NCBI GenBank assembly: GCA_963969595.1
Contig: OZ018415.1
Coordinates: forward strand, 13,950,001-14,014,000
Direction of reading: 5' to 3'
Origin: Neckera pumila
Taxonomy: Eukaryota; Streptophyta; Bryopsida; Hypnales; Neckeraceae
DNA length: 64,000 nucleotides
Made by a program: the position numbers and the translations under genes. The notes below the pieces were generated by a model. It was not told where the DNA came from, did not search any database, and worked only from the letters and a program-made list of their open reading frames with translations. This document shows, piece by piece, positions 45,836-57,839 of the stretch (position 1 is the first letter of the stretch; every line of letters begins with the position of its first letter).

Positions 45836-47810
45836 AAAATGATGTTTTATGACTGTAAAATATGACTACAATAAGTCGTAAAATCTCTAAATATGACTCA
45901 CGCAGAATTCACTGTAGATGATTTGTGCTATGACTGGGTCCAGTCGTTACTGACGAGTCGCTTCAGACATGAGTCATATTTGCAGTCATATAGGTTTGAG
46001 GGTATGATTAGCCAAAATTAGCCATATTTTGCCAATGTGGTGTATATGTTGACCATCATTGATACACTTGACTTTTTCTTGAGGTTCCCGGACAAATCGA
46101 AAAAAATCCTACGTGGCATATGACTGCGTGCAGTCATATTTTTAGCTGACGTGGAATATGACTATGGAGAGTCATATTTTGGCTACTATGGCATATGACT
46201 CTTCTGAGTCATATTTTTTGCTGTTGTAAAAGATGACTCTTATGAGTCATATTTTTTCGCTGTTATGAAGATGATTTTTGTGAGTCATATTTTTGGATGA
46301 TGTGGCAGTTTGTATGAAATGTTATTAATAATTTTATGATTGAATGTAGTCATATTTTTAAAAGTATTGAGTCACATTTTTGGCATGATTGTAAGCATCA
46401 TGTGACTATCACCAGTCATATTTTCACCAAGATATTTTGTGAAATATAATTGAAGCAAGTAATATTCCGGATAAGTGAAAGTCACATTTCTTACATTTGT
46501 GTGCGCGGCTTGAAATTGAGGTAACTAAGGCTAATGATGATTTCCATCATAAATAACACTCACATTTTCTATACGCTTTAAATGAACTTGACGCATTGCA
46601 TTCATATATGAATATGATTTAGCAACTAAATAAAAGACTCCATCCAAGTAAAAATGAGTAAATATGATTTTTGGGATGCATAGGAGACAATCATACTAGA
46701 AAACAAAAAATGCAAGAAAGAATGTGACTCTTCTCAATCACATTTATTAATCACTAATACAAAACACATCACAATGACACTCTATAAATGCATATTCCCA
46801 CACATTTATAAGACCTATTCTCCTTACAAAAATGTGAAGATGTTGCCTCTTTGGAGTTGCAAGTAGCCTCTAATAACTTCATTCCAACTTGGTACCTACA
46901 TAAACAATCAAGGAGGTTAATTTCTAATGAAATGAAAAATATAGCTCAACCTTTAAAGATTTAAAGCAATACAAATATGTTATACAAGTTTAAGATAAGC
47001 AAAAGTTATAACCACTATATATTTAGAAAATTACAAATAAACATGAAGAGAGAATAACACTGGTAATAGAGGTACTTAGAGGTAACAAACAAGCAAGAGG
47101 TAAGATGCAACAAGACACAACAAAAAACAAAATGAAGAAAGGACTAAGATGCAACAAGAAACACAAGTTAAGATGCAAAAAATGCAACAAATAAGAAGAA
47201 AAAGCAAGAACTAAGATGCAACTAGAAATAACAAGAAGTATGAATTAAGATGCAATTACAAGAAACTAGAAGCAAGAACTAAAAAAGCAACAAGAGGAAA
47301 CAACAAGCAAAATGTAAAAACTAAAAGGTAAGAAGAAGAAACTAAAAGCAAAGAGCAAGAACTAAGAGCCAAAAAGAGAAAATTCAAAGCAAGAAGCAAG
47401 AACTAAGAAGCATCAAAAGCCAAGAAGCAAGAAAAAACAAGAAGCAAGAATTTAAAAGCAAAAGAAACAAGATCTAAAAGGTATTAACAAGAAATAAGAG
47501 CTAAAAGGCAACAACAAGCAAACCTAAGAGGCAACAACAAGCAAAACCTAAGAGGCAACAAGAAATAAAGAAGAAGAAACACAAATAGCCAAATGTTGCA
47601 CTTTGAGGAGGTGGCTCCAAAAAAATGGCGGCTAGGGTTTTAAAATCCTAAATCAATGGCAACTACATGGAAGTGGTGGCTAGGGTTTTAAAACCCTAAG
47701 TATATGACTTGCCCTAGTCATACACATGATTTGCTCATGTGACTTGTCCTAGTCATATACATGGTTTGCTTTAGTCATAAGACTGACCAAATATGACTAT
47801 ACCAAGCAAA
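45836..47810. mobile_element. CACTA-type element with TATGACT subterminal repeats
   Basis: The left end is CACTACAACAAAAATGATG. More than a dozen copies of TATGACT or AGTCATA lie at 45850-46450 and again at 47695-47805, the subterminal arrangement of CACTA/EnSpm elements. The middle holds a purine-rich AAGAAGCAAGAACTAAG-type tract (47090-47580) with no ORF. The right TAGTG terminus was not found, so the right coordinate is approximate. Non-autonomous. Confidence 0.7.
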
Positions 47811-48840
47811 TAAGTTTTTTTAACAACCAAATTTGATCCAAAATGAATACATATATTGCCAATAAAATCTTGGATATTTAACTCATGTATTATACACATG
47901 GGTCATCAACATTAAAATGGCCTAGAAGACAACTTTTATAAAAAATTTATCAAATTAAAAAGACCAAAAAGTTAGATGAAGACTAAATTAAAAAAAAAAC
48001 ATAAACATAGGAAATGTTGGGTTGCATACATATTAGAAAAAATGCACAATATATATGAAAAATTGGAACACCTATACATTATTTTTAAAATTCCATACAA
48101 GAAGTTCCCTCCAATTAAATTTATTTTTTTATTAAAAAGCATAAAAAGTTGGATATTTATTTCATGATACATATATTGAAATAACTCATATAATTTGGTT
48201 TATAATGCTATTATTGTCTTCAAAAAATATTCATTTCATATACATAATTATATTTTTGGATTCCTTTTTGAAAAGACTACGAGAATTTCTACAATAAAAC
48301 AAATTATATTCCTTGAAATTAGACTAAAATGCATTATAAGTGAATATTATAATCAAGGCCATATAGTATGGGACTATGGGAATTGCATCTCCAGGACTAA
48401 AACTCCCCAAATGCATAAAGGAAAGTTGCAAAGCCTTAAGCACCTACAGTTTTGGCAAAAGAAAATCTAAATAGATGCCATGCATCTGTCAAAGTATCTA
48501 TGTCTGTGCACAAAGTGTGCAAGAGCAAAAATATTTGATAGAGGCACTACTTAAGAGCATCTTTGAAGAAAAAAAGGGATTATGCTTTTATAATTTATAT
48601 CCTTATAAAAACATCCAAACAACCATCTTTAAATTGCAATACAAACACGCGTGTGCTAATGGTAAGCCTCAATCTTCATATAAATAATTTTGTGACTTTA
48701 TAGGGCCTGTAGAGACTCTAAAAATGTGGCTTGTATGACATTGCTGAGAAAAATTTTAAGAAACAAAAAAACTTCAATACATAACATATACATGTGTACA
48801 TCTGAGTATTTTATCTATATCCTTGCTATAAAACGTTGAA
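47811..48840. other. AT-rich region, no gene recognised
   Basis: Several open frames under 95 codons, all Lys/Ile/Phe-rich. No homology recognised. Confidence 0.35.
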
Positions 48841-49942
48841 TAACCCCTTGTCGCAGCACAGGGCAAGCAAATTCCCAATTATACTCCGAAAAACCATTCT
48901 AAAGCATAACAAAGTGACTCTAAAGATCAAACCCGCAAGATTCTAAGAAGTATCTAGCCTTATTTAGTCTCTAAGCTCAGTCAGTATCCATATTTAGCTT
49001 TTCGGTCCTAGCACCACAACCGGAAACACAACAACACCAAAAACTACAATCAAATCCTTCTCTCCTTTCTTGATCCGTCCAACTATCCGATCCGATCTGA
49101 TCAACTCATATTTGCTCTTACTTTCATCCAGTTTAATTTTACCTCTGTTTCACTATTAGAGGGTTCGCCGCTTGTTTTTGAGAGTGGCAGAAAGCTACTC
49201 CTTCCGTGATTTATAGTGGCTGAAGACCCACTTTTCTATTTTCCAATCTTCTACACTAATCCGGATCCAGTTTGATCCTTCACAGCAACCCAGAGAACTC
49301 TCCGGATCACAGGTCACACAAAGACCCCCCGTACGATCCTCTCATTCTACAACGACCTTAGTGCTAAGTTCCATCTGTACGAAGTCAGGTGGTTACAAGT
49401 GTACCCGTCCGTTCCAACATCAACCAAAGCTCTTCTGTTTATCAACTAGGGCAGCGAGATCTCTCAGGAGATCGGACACTCAATTGGATTTTCCACCCAG
49501 GAGTTCTACCGCGACTAAAGAATCCCTCTCTATCCGCCTAGCCTAACAACGGCTGTCTCGCTCGGAAATCTAAACCTTAGAAATGCTGAGGAACTGAAAT
49601 CCACTCCCAACTCTTTTACTACTCGCTCACTTGCACATAAGATCAAAACAAGAACACCAAAGGGAGAAATCACACCCAAACTAGTGTGCGCCTTCCTAAC
49701 TCCTTACCATACAGCCCTGCCACACACAAGAGAGACACACAACAAGAAGCCAATAGGAGATACAAGCAAAATTTGGGCGAAAAGACTCGCAGCTTCTAAG
49801 CAGGGGCTAGCTTATATACAACTGATTTACAAAGGCAAAAAGGCCCCCAGAAATCCGCGTGGAACTTCCGGGGCCGATCCTAACCGGCCAAACCGGATCA
49901 ACATCCGATCCGGTCCTAACTATCTTACACAAAAATAAATTC
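48841..49942. other. GC-richer non-coding flank of a decayed retroelement
   Basis: Composition and recurrent CCGATCC / GATCCGGAT motifs set this block apart and tie it to 49943-52090. It would be the 3' non-coding part of the element whose protein lies on the minus strand. I could not identify paired LTRs by eye. Confidence 0.4.
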
Positions 49943-51530
49943 CTACCTACCTACCCTCGCAACTCCCCCACCCAGTGTAGGACTCTTAGGTTCCGCGGGT
50001 AGTTGGTTGAAGACTTCTGTTAGATTCCTGCTCCGCTCTCCGGCAGCAGGATCCGGAAGGTCTGATCCTGGCAATGAGTCTAGCTGGATCACTTGTCCAG
50101 GCCTAGGCCTTTGTTGACTCTTCTTTGACTCGTGGGTCCGATCCTTGGGCTCCCTTAGATTCGATCCTCCTGCCGCAAACGATTTTGGCAGCGAGAGGTC
50201 CAAAAGTTGGATCTCCCTAGAGTACATGGATCCATTCAGCTTTTGGCCGCTGACGTCCATCCGGTTGGTTGCCTCTCGCGCCGCCACCATTGCTGCTTCC
50301 ACCTGATCGGTGAAGTCGATTAGGATTCGAACTATCCGGGAACCGGATACTTTCTTCTCCTCATGTACTCCCTTATCAAACAACTCCGCCTTGACAATGG
50401 CGGATCCGGACGCTCTGAGGGTGGCCTTCACTGTCTCCGCCACCTTTCGGGTCGCGTCCGCCATCTCCCGTACAACGGTCTTATCTTCTTTGAAGGCAAC
50501 CATCTCTGCCTTCAAAGTGTCGACTTCCTTTTGAAGCCGACAAACCTCTACCTCTTGCTTCTGGTGCTCATCCGGATTGGTTATATGTTGTGCTACCTTA
50601 GCCGGTAGCTTGCTATCTCCCGGCGCACCCACCAGCTCTCCAATACTAGAGATGATCCTTCTCTTGATCTCCCAATCCGCTTGTATTCCGCAAAGGATAC
50701 CGGTCAAGTGATTGAACGGATCAGTCGGGTCTTCGAGATTCAGCATCTCCACTTCCGGTCCCTGTTCTGGAGTAGACCGGTTGATAAGAGGGGTTCTTCT
50801 TATGAGGAGGCATCGTCTTCATTTGCTTCTTTGTCATGAGGTGCTTTTCCTCATCTTCTTCTTCCGTCTTAGGTTCGGATCCGGATACGTCCTCCGATTC
50901 GTCATCCAAACCTGACTCCCCATACTTCAGGATGGATTCCTGTATGTTCCATGTCTTCTCCTCCGTGTCGGTGAGGAGTTGGTTGCGCTAGTAGAGGTGA
51001 AAGAGATAGGAACTCAAAGGAGTGGCCCTACTCTTTTGAACTCTCGTCACAAAGTAGGACACCAGATCACAAAAGATCCGGGCCCAGTTCACCTTCCGTT
51101 CTCCGCTCAGGGCCTCGAAAATAGTGTTGCCGATGGTCATCGTCACCCTTGTCGATTTCTCCGAGTGGATTATCGGAATCAAGAACTGGAGAAGGCAAAG
51201 GTGCCGGTCATCTATGCAATCCGCGATCGCACATCCGTCCTTATTGCTCGGCTCTCCATGAAACTTATCATGGATGAACTCAGTCCTCCGTGTCACCATG
51301 CCTAGACCCCCTAACCGGAAGTTGTAGACCTCTCTCCACCTCTCTTCTTCCCACTTGGTTGGACGCCCCTGGACGGTATTGTCGAACTGATTTGACATTT
51401 TGCCCTTCAGCTCTCTCACCATCCACTCCTCTCTAAACCCCCAGGGTTTGTCCATCAACCCTAAACAGCCCATCGTGTTGAGGTCGTTTATGAGCTCGGT
51501 TCTTGCCGGTTCCTTGGAAGGTTAGAAGGT
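49943..51530 (-). pseudogene. Retroelement-type plant protein, three frame pieces
   Basis: Reading right to left: 51473-50988 (upstream residues open from about 51530) carries WMVRELKGKMSNQFDN, RPTKWEEERWREVYNF, FEALSGERKVNWARIFCDL and LSSYLFHLY. A TAG then replaces a Gln codon and the same frame runs on to about 50721 (acidic TEEEDEEKH linker). A frameshift near 50755 leads to 50752-49943, a 269-codon coiled-coil region (EVCRLQKEVDTLKAEMVAF). The order recalls the 'putative plant transposon protein' domain plus coiled coil common in non-autonomous plant LTR elements. That assignment is from general resemblance. One stop and one frameshift make it a pseudogene. Confidence 0.5.
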
Positions 51531-52090
51531 ATGACTGGAAATATTTTCCGGAGCTTAATCTTTAAGGAGGAACTGGGCGCTCTCGGTCTACTCTTGCAAA
51601 GCTGAAGCATGAACACGGACTTGGCTAGCTGGACCCTTTCCGGTTGCTACCTCACTCTCTCCTAGCCGCACGTCCCATTCCTCACTTTCTCTCGTCCGAT
51701 CTCAACCAAAAGACAATACAAAACCTGCAGTCCACACAATCTCGACCTCTCCCACACTCTGACGCACTCGCACTTAAGTTTCCATGCATACAATGGCTCT
51801 GGCGCAGACGAAGGCATTAAAGCGCTCAAGGTCAGCTCCAAAACTTGAGGGAAGTAAAGGAGCAAAAATGGGGACGACCAGCCTTTATATAGTCCCAGGA
51901 CCCTTGACTGGTCATCATGACCTTTTCCGATCCGATCCATAGCAATCCGGGTCAACCCTAATCCAATCCGAGATAAGTTCCGGATGTGATTCCGCTCTTG
52001 AGTACTAATACTCTGACCAGATCAGATCCAGTTTACCCCTTACTGCATTAGCTTTGTCTATCTTCAGTCTTCTTCTGCCCCCTAGCAGGA
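51531..52090. other. 5' flank of the decayed retroelement
   Basis: Same GC-richer composition with GATCCGATCC motifs (51930-52035). A minus-strand open frame at 51955-51662 shows no recognisable family. Composition falls back to AT-rich after about 52090. Confidence 0.35.
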
Positions 52091-53477
52091 TTTGGATTCT
52101 AATTACTCGTTTCCGTTCCAACTTTTAGGTAAGCAAGGGAAAACCAAAAATTCTGGTTGCAACACCCCTAATAGATTCTTCATTCACAATGGTCTTCAGA
52201 CGAATGCTAGTAGTAGTAGTAGTAGTACCTATTTTCAGTACACTATTGATTTTAGACATATTTATACAATAGAGAATTTAAGTGAATTCTATGTTTATGG
52301 ACATGAAATACAAAGCAATATAACATATTGTCATACTTTCATACACCATTTTTGTATTTGTTTGAAAGGAGGTTTATATTTAAAAAAAAACTAGAGTTCC
52401 AAATTTCCAATGGAGGTTTGGGGTGCTCAAAGGCAAAGGACTAGCTTCGAATGTGGGGTAATAAAAATTGCCTTGGTTGAGCACTCTGTGTTCATACAAA
52501 GTGGAGTTGAACTCAAGTAGAATTGTTGCCTTCCTATCCACACCTCCTTGCGGTCTTTGAATACAACGTTGAATTTGGGTATACCAACCTTTAGGAATGT
52601 ACCGAATTTTGTTAGGAAGATTAAATGAACATTAAATGTGAAAAATCAGTACATTGTAAGTAGATTCCACCATATTAGTGCTATGAGCCTTTTACCAAGG
52701 GCACAAATTTCGAGCTTCATTCTAAGTTTTTATTTGGGAAAAATGCAGGAACAAATTATTTATTGCAGATGATAAAATTTTGAATTCTAATCCCCAAATT
52801 AGGTGTTAAAGGTTACTAAAATAAAAAAGTGACAATCCAAATTCATGGGGAAATTTCTTACATCCATAGTGTGGTAAAAAAATTCACCCTTCTATGAAAG
52901 GTTTGTAGCACTATTTTAGACAAATCCATTGTATGTCCATTTTGAATGTTTATTGTAAGCATGCTTTGGAATTATTTATTGGAAAGGAATTCAAGGATAA
53001 TGTGGCTTCAATGAACTAGGAGAACCAGTAATTGACAGTTTGAAATCAAAACTTCATGCAAATTACTGGCCACTAATTTTTAAATAAAATTACAAGGAAT
53101 AGCCAAAGAGTACCAATAGGGGTCATCACACCTTCTTCTCTCCTTCTCAATCTTCATAGAATGAAGACATTACACTCTCTCCTTAACTTGCGGAGAGCCC
53201 ATTTTCTAAAGATTGAGAAGTCCTTTTTTTTCCCTCTAGAGATGAAAAATGGGTGTGAAGATTAAAAAACCGTGAAAATTGAAAAGCCATAGAAAAGATT
53301 AACAAGTTGTGTCCATTTTCATTCTTCACATGGTGAAAAGGAAAATTACACCTTCTCTATGGAAAAGGGCTTCTGAAGTAGGAATACCATAAATCGTGCC
53401 AATCCGTAAACGGTTTTAATGTACTAGTTTATGTCATTTATGCCTTGAAATGACAAAAGCAAGTAAATAGAAATGAT
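52091..53477. other. No gene recognised
   Basis: AT-rich. A short (AGT)n/(TAG)n run near 52208-52227 is the only simple repeat noted. No conserved ORF. Confidence 0.35.
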
Positions 53478-53481
53478 TTAA

Positions 53482-53701
53482 CCTCTAAAAGCCTCAATCC
53501 ATTTTTGAATTTTTGCACATTTTTTTTTATATCTTTGTAAATAAGTTTTGTTTACCAAAATTTCATGAATTTGGTTATTAAAGATGGTTATCTTTTCTAG
53601 ATTCAAGTACTACATAGATGAATGAGAAGTTAATTGGACAAAATAGGGCCTACAAGCCCTTTGTTCATTGTCTAGAATATAGAGGTTGGAGAGCTTCAGA
53701 A
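53482..53701. mobile_element. TTAA-flanked MITE family 4 (220 bp)
   Basis: TTAA at 53478-53481 and 53702-53705. Left end CCTCTAAAAGCCTCAATCC, right end GGTTGGAGAGCTTCAGAA. Interior shared, in opposite orientation, with 1214-1436. Confidence 0.7.
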
Positions 53702-53711
53702 TTAAGGTAGA

Positions 53712-53875
53712 TGCACCCATTCCAATCCATGTACTCCATTCCATCACCATATATCAGTTCAGTACATTCTAGTTAGAAAATGTGCACCAAACAGTACATG
53801 ATGTCGGAATGGGATAAAGGAATGGGAATGGGTGATCCTAAATTATAAGGTAGGACCACCCATTCCAGACCATGG
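53712..53875. mobile_element. Small foldback repeat
   Basis: 'aggtagatgcacccattcc' on the left and 'ggaatgggtgatcc' followed by 'aaggtaggaccacccattcc' on the right form nested inverted repeats. Non-coding. Confidence 0.45.
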
Positions 53876-53937
53876 AGCAATGCCCAACCTATAGGGTACA
53901 CTATTTCAAACTCGGCAAGGCGCTTAACCCCTAATGA

Positions 53938-54683
53938 TCTAAGGGAGGCATTCTTTCAAAATAGGCCAAAACTGCCAGCAACTTGAGCAATTTTTTTGCT
54001 AATTTTTTCTTGAGATCGAATAGAATGTAATTGCAAAGTCTTCAATTCAATATTGAAATTGAGCACCGTAAAAAGTTCAAATTATTTGACCGCACGATTT
54101 AGGAGGTATTTAATTTTGAAGTTTTTATTGCAAAATGGAAATACAAGGCAACGCACTTTGAAGGAACATATCTTTGAAAGAATATTTTGAAATGATGCCT
54201 TTTTGTGCTCAGTGAAAGATGAGAGAGTTAAAAATATACATGTAAAATTTTGTAACTTTCCAAGAATTTTACAATTCATAGTCAAGCTTGTAATGCACGG
54301 TGCTCATTGAAATTTGAGTAGTGTTTGCAAGAGAAATAAAAATGGGACACTTGTCTTCTCCTTGAACTCTTTGGATCTGCCCTTTTTGAGGTGGATCTAA
54401 CCTTTACGAGGTCGGCAAGGAACACATTGGTTGGCTAACCTTTTAGTCTGTGCCCAAACCAAACACAAAAGAACAAGTTATAAACTACACTACACCGTTT
54501 AATTTTGAAAACATCCACATAGCGGAGTTTAACTCAAAATTTGATGAAAGCACTGCCATTGGATTTGTATTGTAGTCTATTTTCTAGAAATAAATTTTAT
54601 TTTTCAAAAAACTCAAAATCTAAGAACGGGCAGTTCAAAAACAGAGGCAATGACCAAAAAATGGTCACTTGGGTCATTAGGGG
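53938..54683. mobile_element. TTAA element family 2 (746 bp, uninterrupted copy)
   Basis: TTAA at 53934-53937. Left end CCCCTAATGATCTAAGG, right end CTTGGGTCATTAGGGG. The right flank is TGGG, so the TTAA there is lost. It holds the unoccupied TTAA (54499-54502) matching the insertion of copy E in the 26-27 kb relative. Non-coding. Confidence 0.75.
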
Positions 54684-55081
54684 TGGGCTTGGAATCTGTG
54701 ATTTTCTCCTTTTTAAAGTTGGGATGAACAACTACTTTCTTGCTCCCAAAATGCAGTGGAAGTAGTAAGCAAGAAAGTAGTTCGACTATGAGCAGAATTA
54801 GAAGACTCTAGAAGTTGGCTATGAGTTCTGGAAACTTTTCTGGCACCCAAAATTCATAGTAATTACAATTTCAGCAATAAAATTACAAAAAGTTCAATCC
54901 TAGTATTTATTATCTCTCTATATGAGAAAAATTTCCAGTATCTCACACTAATCCTCATTTGTCCTGAAATCGCTTAAGTGATCAAGTATGTGTGGTTCTA
55001 CTTTGGATGGGCACAATTTACAATATTCCTACATCAAGGACTCCTCTTTCACTCTGCACCTTCTCTTTCACTTCATGGAAA

Positions 55082-55250
55082 TTTTTTTGTTTTTTGTTTT
55101 TTTGGCAGAAGTGTGTTGAACAACAAACTGCAAGGGTTCTCTGTCAGGTAGAGAGGCTAATTTTACGCTAGATAAACACAACTTGTTGCCGCCAGGTATC
55201 GAACCCATAACCATGCCATTCAATTAGGGTACCTTTCCACCATCATATGG
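55082..55250 (-). mobile_element. tRNA-derived SINE
   Basis: On the minus strand a pol III A box GGTGGAAAGG (55241-55232) is followed by a B box GGTTCGATACC (55205-55195), about 27 bases apart. A non-tRNA body and a tail of A7-C-A5-C-A7 type (55113-55082) follow. The tRNA cloverleaf is not complete, so it is not a functional tRNA gene. Target duplication not identified. Confidence 0.5.
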
Positions 55251-55416
55251 TAGTTTAGGGTCATCTTGGATCAAACTTCATTGAAAGTTTCGTTCCCAAA
55301 GTGTGACATGCCCTAACTTGATACCGGAGTAAAAATTAAAAAAAAACAAAAAAAAAACGTTTCACAATAGAAAAAGATCATACGCATTGGCTGGGCTCCA
55401 TTGGCAAGTCCTCACC

Positions 55417-55831
55417 TAAGGTAGGAGGCTCGAATTCTGGAAGGTCATGTAGAACCGCCATATAGACTCGTTTAGAATGAACATGAGGTGGTCTTTAAAT
55501 GGACCTTCTATAGTCATTGAATGGATCAATAAAAAAAAACTATTATTTATTGCCAAAGCCAATTGTTGTCTTGCTTTCTCCATTTCTCTCTAGAAGTTGC
55601 AAGTGAACGGTTTATGGAAGACCTAGGGTCATAAATAGGACCTATGACACATCTTGTTTGAAAATTCATAAGTAATTCAAAAATGCTTCAAAAAATACGA
55701 AACGACTTGGGTTACAATCAGAATCTATTTCTCTTTGTCTAGAAAATGAGCAAAAAATAATCCCATCCAAGAAACCACATGAAAAAGGCGGACCAGCCCT
55801 TAGATGCTCGCTTTAAGAGCCTCCTACCTTA
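55417..55831. mobile_element. TAAGGTAGGAGGCTC TIR element, complete copy (415 bp)
   Basis: Ends TAAGGTAGGAGGCTC and GAGCCTCCTACCTTA are perfect inverted repeats. The flanking nonamers GTCCTCACC and CCCCTCACT agree at six of nine positions, which could be a decayed 9-bp duplication (Mutator-like). The position equivalent to the copy D target reads TTTA here. Relatives at 23997, 25575 (inverted) and 31243. Confidence 0.75.
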
Positions 55832-56411
55832 CCCCTCACTACAGTACCACGGATATTTGTGGCTCCGTCGTGGCCCACCCACCCACCTGGGGCCGGGCCC
55901 AGCCCGCCCGCCGCCCGCGTCATTGCCGCCGTCGGTTCCTGTTAGAGCCGTTGGTAAGGTGGGCACTGAGAGCAAGTGGGTCAAGTGACTCCCCTTGAAT
56001 GCATGGATACGAGGGCTTCCTTCGCTTCCACGTGGAAGACCCCCTTGCATGGACCAGATCGGCGACCTGGCCGGACCCAAAATATCACCAATTCACCATC
56101 CCTTGGTCCCTCCCTCCGTCGGTCAGTCCAATCCACTATAAATGAGAAATTACAAAAATACCATCCTGAGCATATCAGACGAAATGATAGGTGGTGGAGA
56201 ATTGAACTCACTGAGACGGGGGATGGATGGATGAATCTTGTGCATATCATATCATCCTTCCTTTTTTCATGGAATTGCGTGAATTACTGAAACTTCGTCA
56301 CGGTATTACGCGTGGCACTTGACCAGGAGCGGATCCTGGAACGGAAAAACAGAAATTTCTTTTGCTGCCATTTATAGTAACTTATTTTATTAGCCAGAGG
56401 TAACTTATTAA
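55832..56411. other. GC-rich stretch without recognised gene
   Basis: 55860-56120 is unusually GC-rich for the window (CCGCCCGCCGCCCGC run). Short frames on both strands. A CACTATAAATGAG near 56134 could be a TATA box, but no gene follows that I can recognise. Confidence 0.35.
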
Positions 56412-57280
56412 GGGCCACTTCACACTACGGCCGTCGGTTGAGAGTCCGTCGCTTTCCACCAATCAGATTTCAAAACCCCCGAAGTTTGACCTCTCAAGCC
56501 TTCACACTAGGTGGCACGATCCAAAGTCCGTAGCCCTCAAAACTGCCTACATGGCAAAAAAATGCTTACATGGCAGAAAAATTCGACGGACTCTCGAGGA
56601 GAGTTTGGGTCCTACATTTTGCAAGACCCAAACTCTCCTTGAGAGTCCGTCAAAATTTTCAGAACTTTTTTTTTCATAAAAATAAGAAATTGACAAGATC
56701 TAAACCGATAGATCTCTGTGGACTGTTTTTTGCAAGATAGAAATGCTTCTCCATTCTCCTCTTTCTCGCTTTGTTATTTGTTATTTGTTATTTGTCATTT
56801 GCCGTTGAGGTTTGAAACCTAGTCTCCACCATGACAATGGGGAGTCTTTGCATTCAATGTACTTAGTTCCCTTTGCATTCCCTTTGCATAGGATGCCCCC
56901 TTCTTATTCCAATGCCATCCTCTTATTCCATTTATATCCTTTATTGCTTGTTTGATAATGAGAGCATGTGCTGTGATTTTTTTTTCCAAGGCCGTTTATG
57001 ACCCTTTTTCATGTTTTTTTAGCTTTTGCTTGAAAAAATTGCCACATGAATGAGGCTTCATAGGGAATTTCAGAAATCGGATGGACGAATGTGGAGAGAG
57101 AAGGATAGAAGTTGAACAAATGGTTTGGACTTTGGGCTTGGCCTTTGGAAGCTTCACACTATGGCCGGCCAAGGCTCCAAAACCTATTATTTATTGCTCA
57201 TTTCTTTGGACTCTCACCAAAAGTTTGGACTCTCAATCCCACAGCCTCTCGACTTGGACGGCCATAGTGTGAAGAGGCCC
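56412..57280. mobile_element. 869-bp Harbinger-type element with TAA duplication
   Basis: TAA at 56409-56411 and 57281-57283. Ends GGGCCACTTCACACTACGG and CCATAGTGTGAAGAGGCCC, the same TIR as the 109-bp MITE at 16644. Inside, 'gacggactctcgaggaga' mirrors 'tctccttgagagtccgtc' (about 56583-56652), a long hairpin, and a further TIR-like copy lies at 57153. No transposase ORF seen. Confidence 0.85.
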
Positions 57281-57837
57281 TAAGGCAGTTCAAATGGTGC
57301 AATGAGACCATCCGCACTGTGACACGGAACAATTGGCTGGAAGACATTTGGTTGGGAGCCGGGCTATTTTTTCCATCGCACCGTAGGCTCGCCAATGGAA
57401 CAAGGGAGCCTGGGCTTGTCAAATTCCACACTTTGGACGGCAACCTTCCGTGGCCGCTCTTTAGTTTTAGCATGCCCCTCTTTTGGAGTAATTTGGTCGA
57501 AAGCATCCTTAATTGACAAGAATCCAAAGGACAAGCTCCCCACCAGAAACACAAGAGCGGAGAAGGAGCAGGTTTGAAGAGTGGCGTCTTAGGAGGGATT
57601 TGTTTTGATATTCCGAGTGACGGTGGGGTCAACTGGTTTTCTGTGGCAAACGATCTCGTCCTTGCCCCGCCAAGGCTATTCCGCCCTCTCCATTTTCACT
57701 AATTTGGTGTGGATGCTCTGAGAATTTGATTCATGGGATGATGCATGGCTGGTGGATTATTTGTAGGTTTCTTTACCCACTTCATAAGTACCCAATCACG
57801 GCCGGCCAAGGAGGTTGACCCCCGTATTAGACCATCC
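57281..57837. other. No gene recognised
   Basis: Open frames on both strands (for example 57632-57198 minus, 57319-57516 plus) overlap each other and the Harbinger element and resemble nothing known. The DNA is moderately GC-rich. Confidence 0.35.
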
Positions 57838-57839
57838 GC

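Noticed and set aside
50721..50909. Separate small acidic protein gene
   Set aside because: It is in the same frame as 51473-50988 after one stop codon and forms the linker of the decayed retroelement protein.
55180..55262. Functional tRNA gene
   Set aside because: A and B boxes are present, but acceptor-stem and anticodon-arm pairing are not evident and an A-rich tail follows, so a SINE is more likely.
55976..56290. Open frames around the GC-rich 55.9-56.3 kb stretch as a gene
   Set aside because: Both strands are open over overlapping ranges, no conserved motif is seen, and there is no supporting splice structure.
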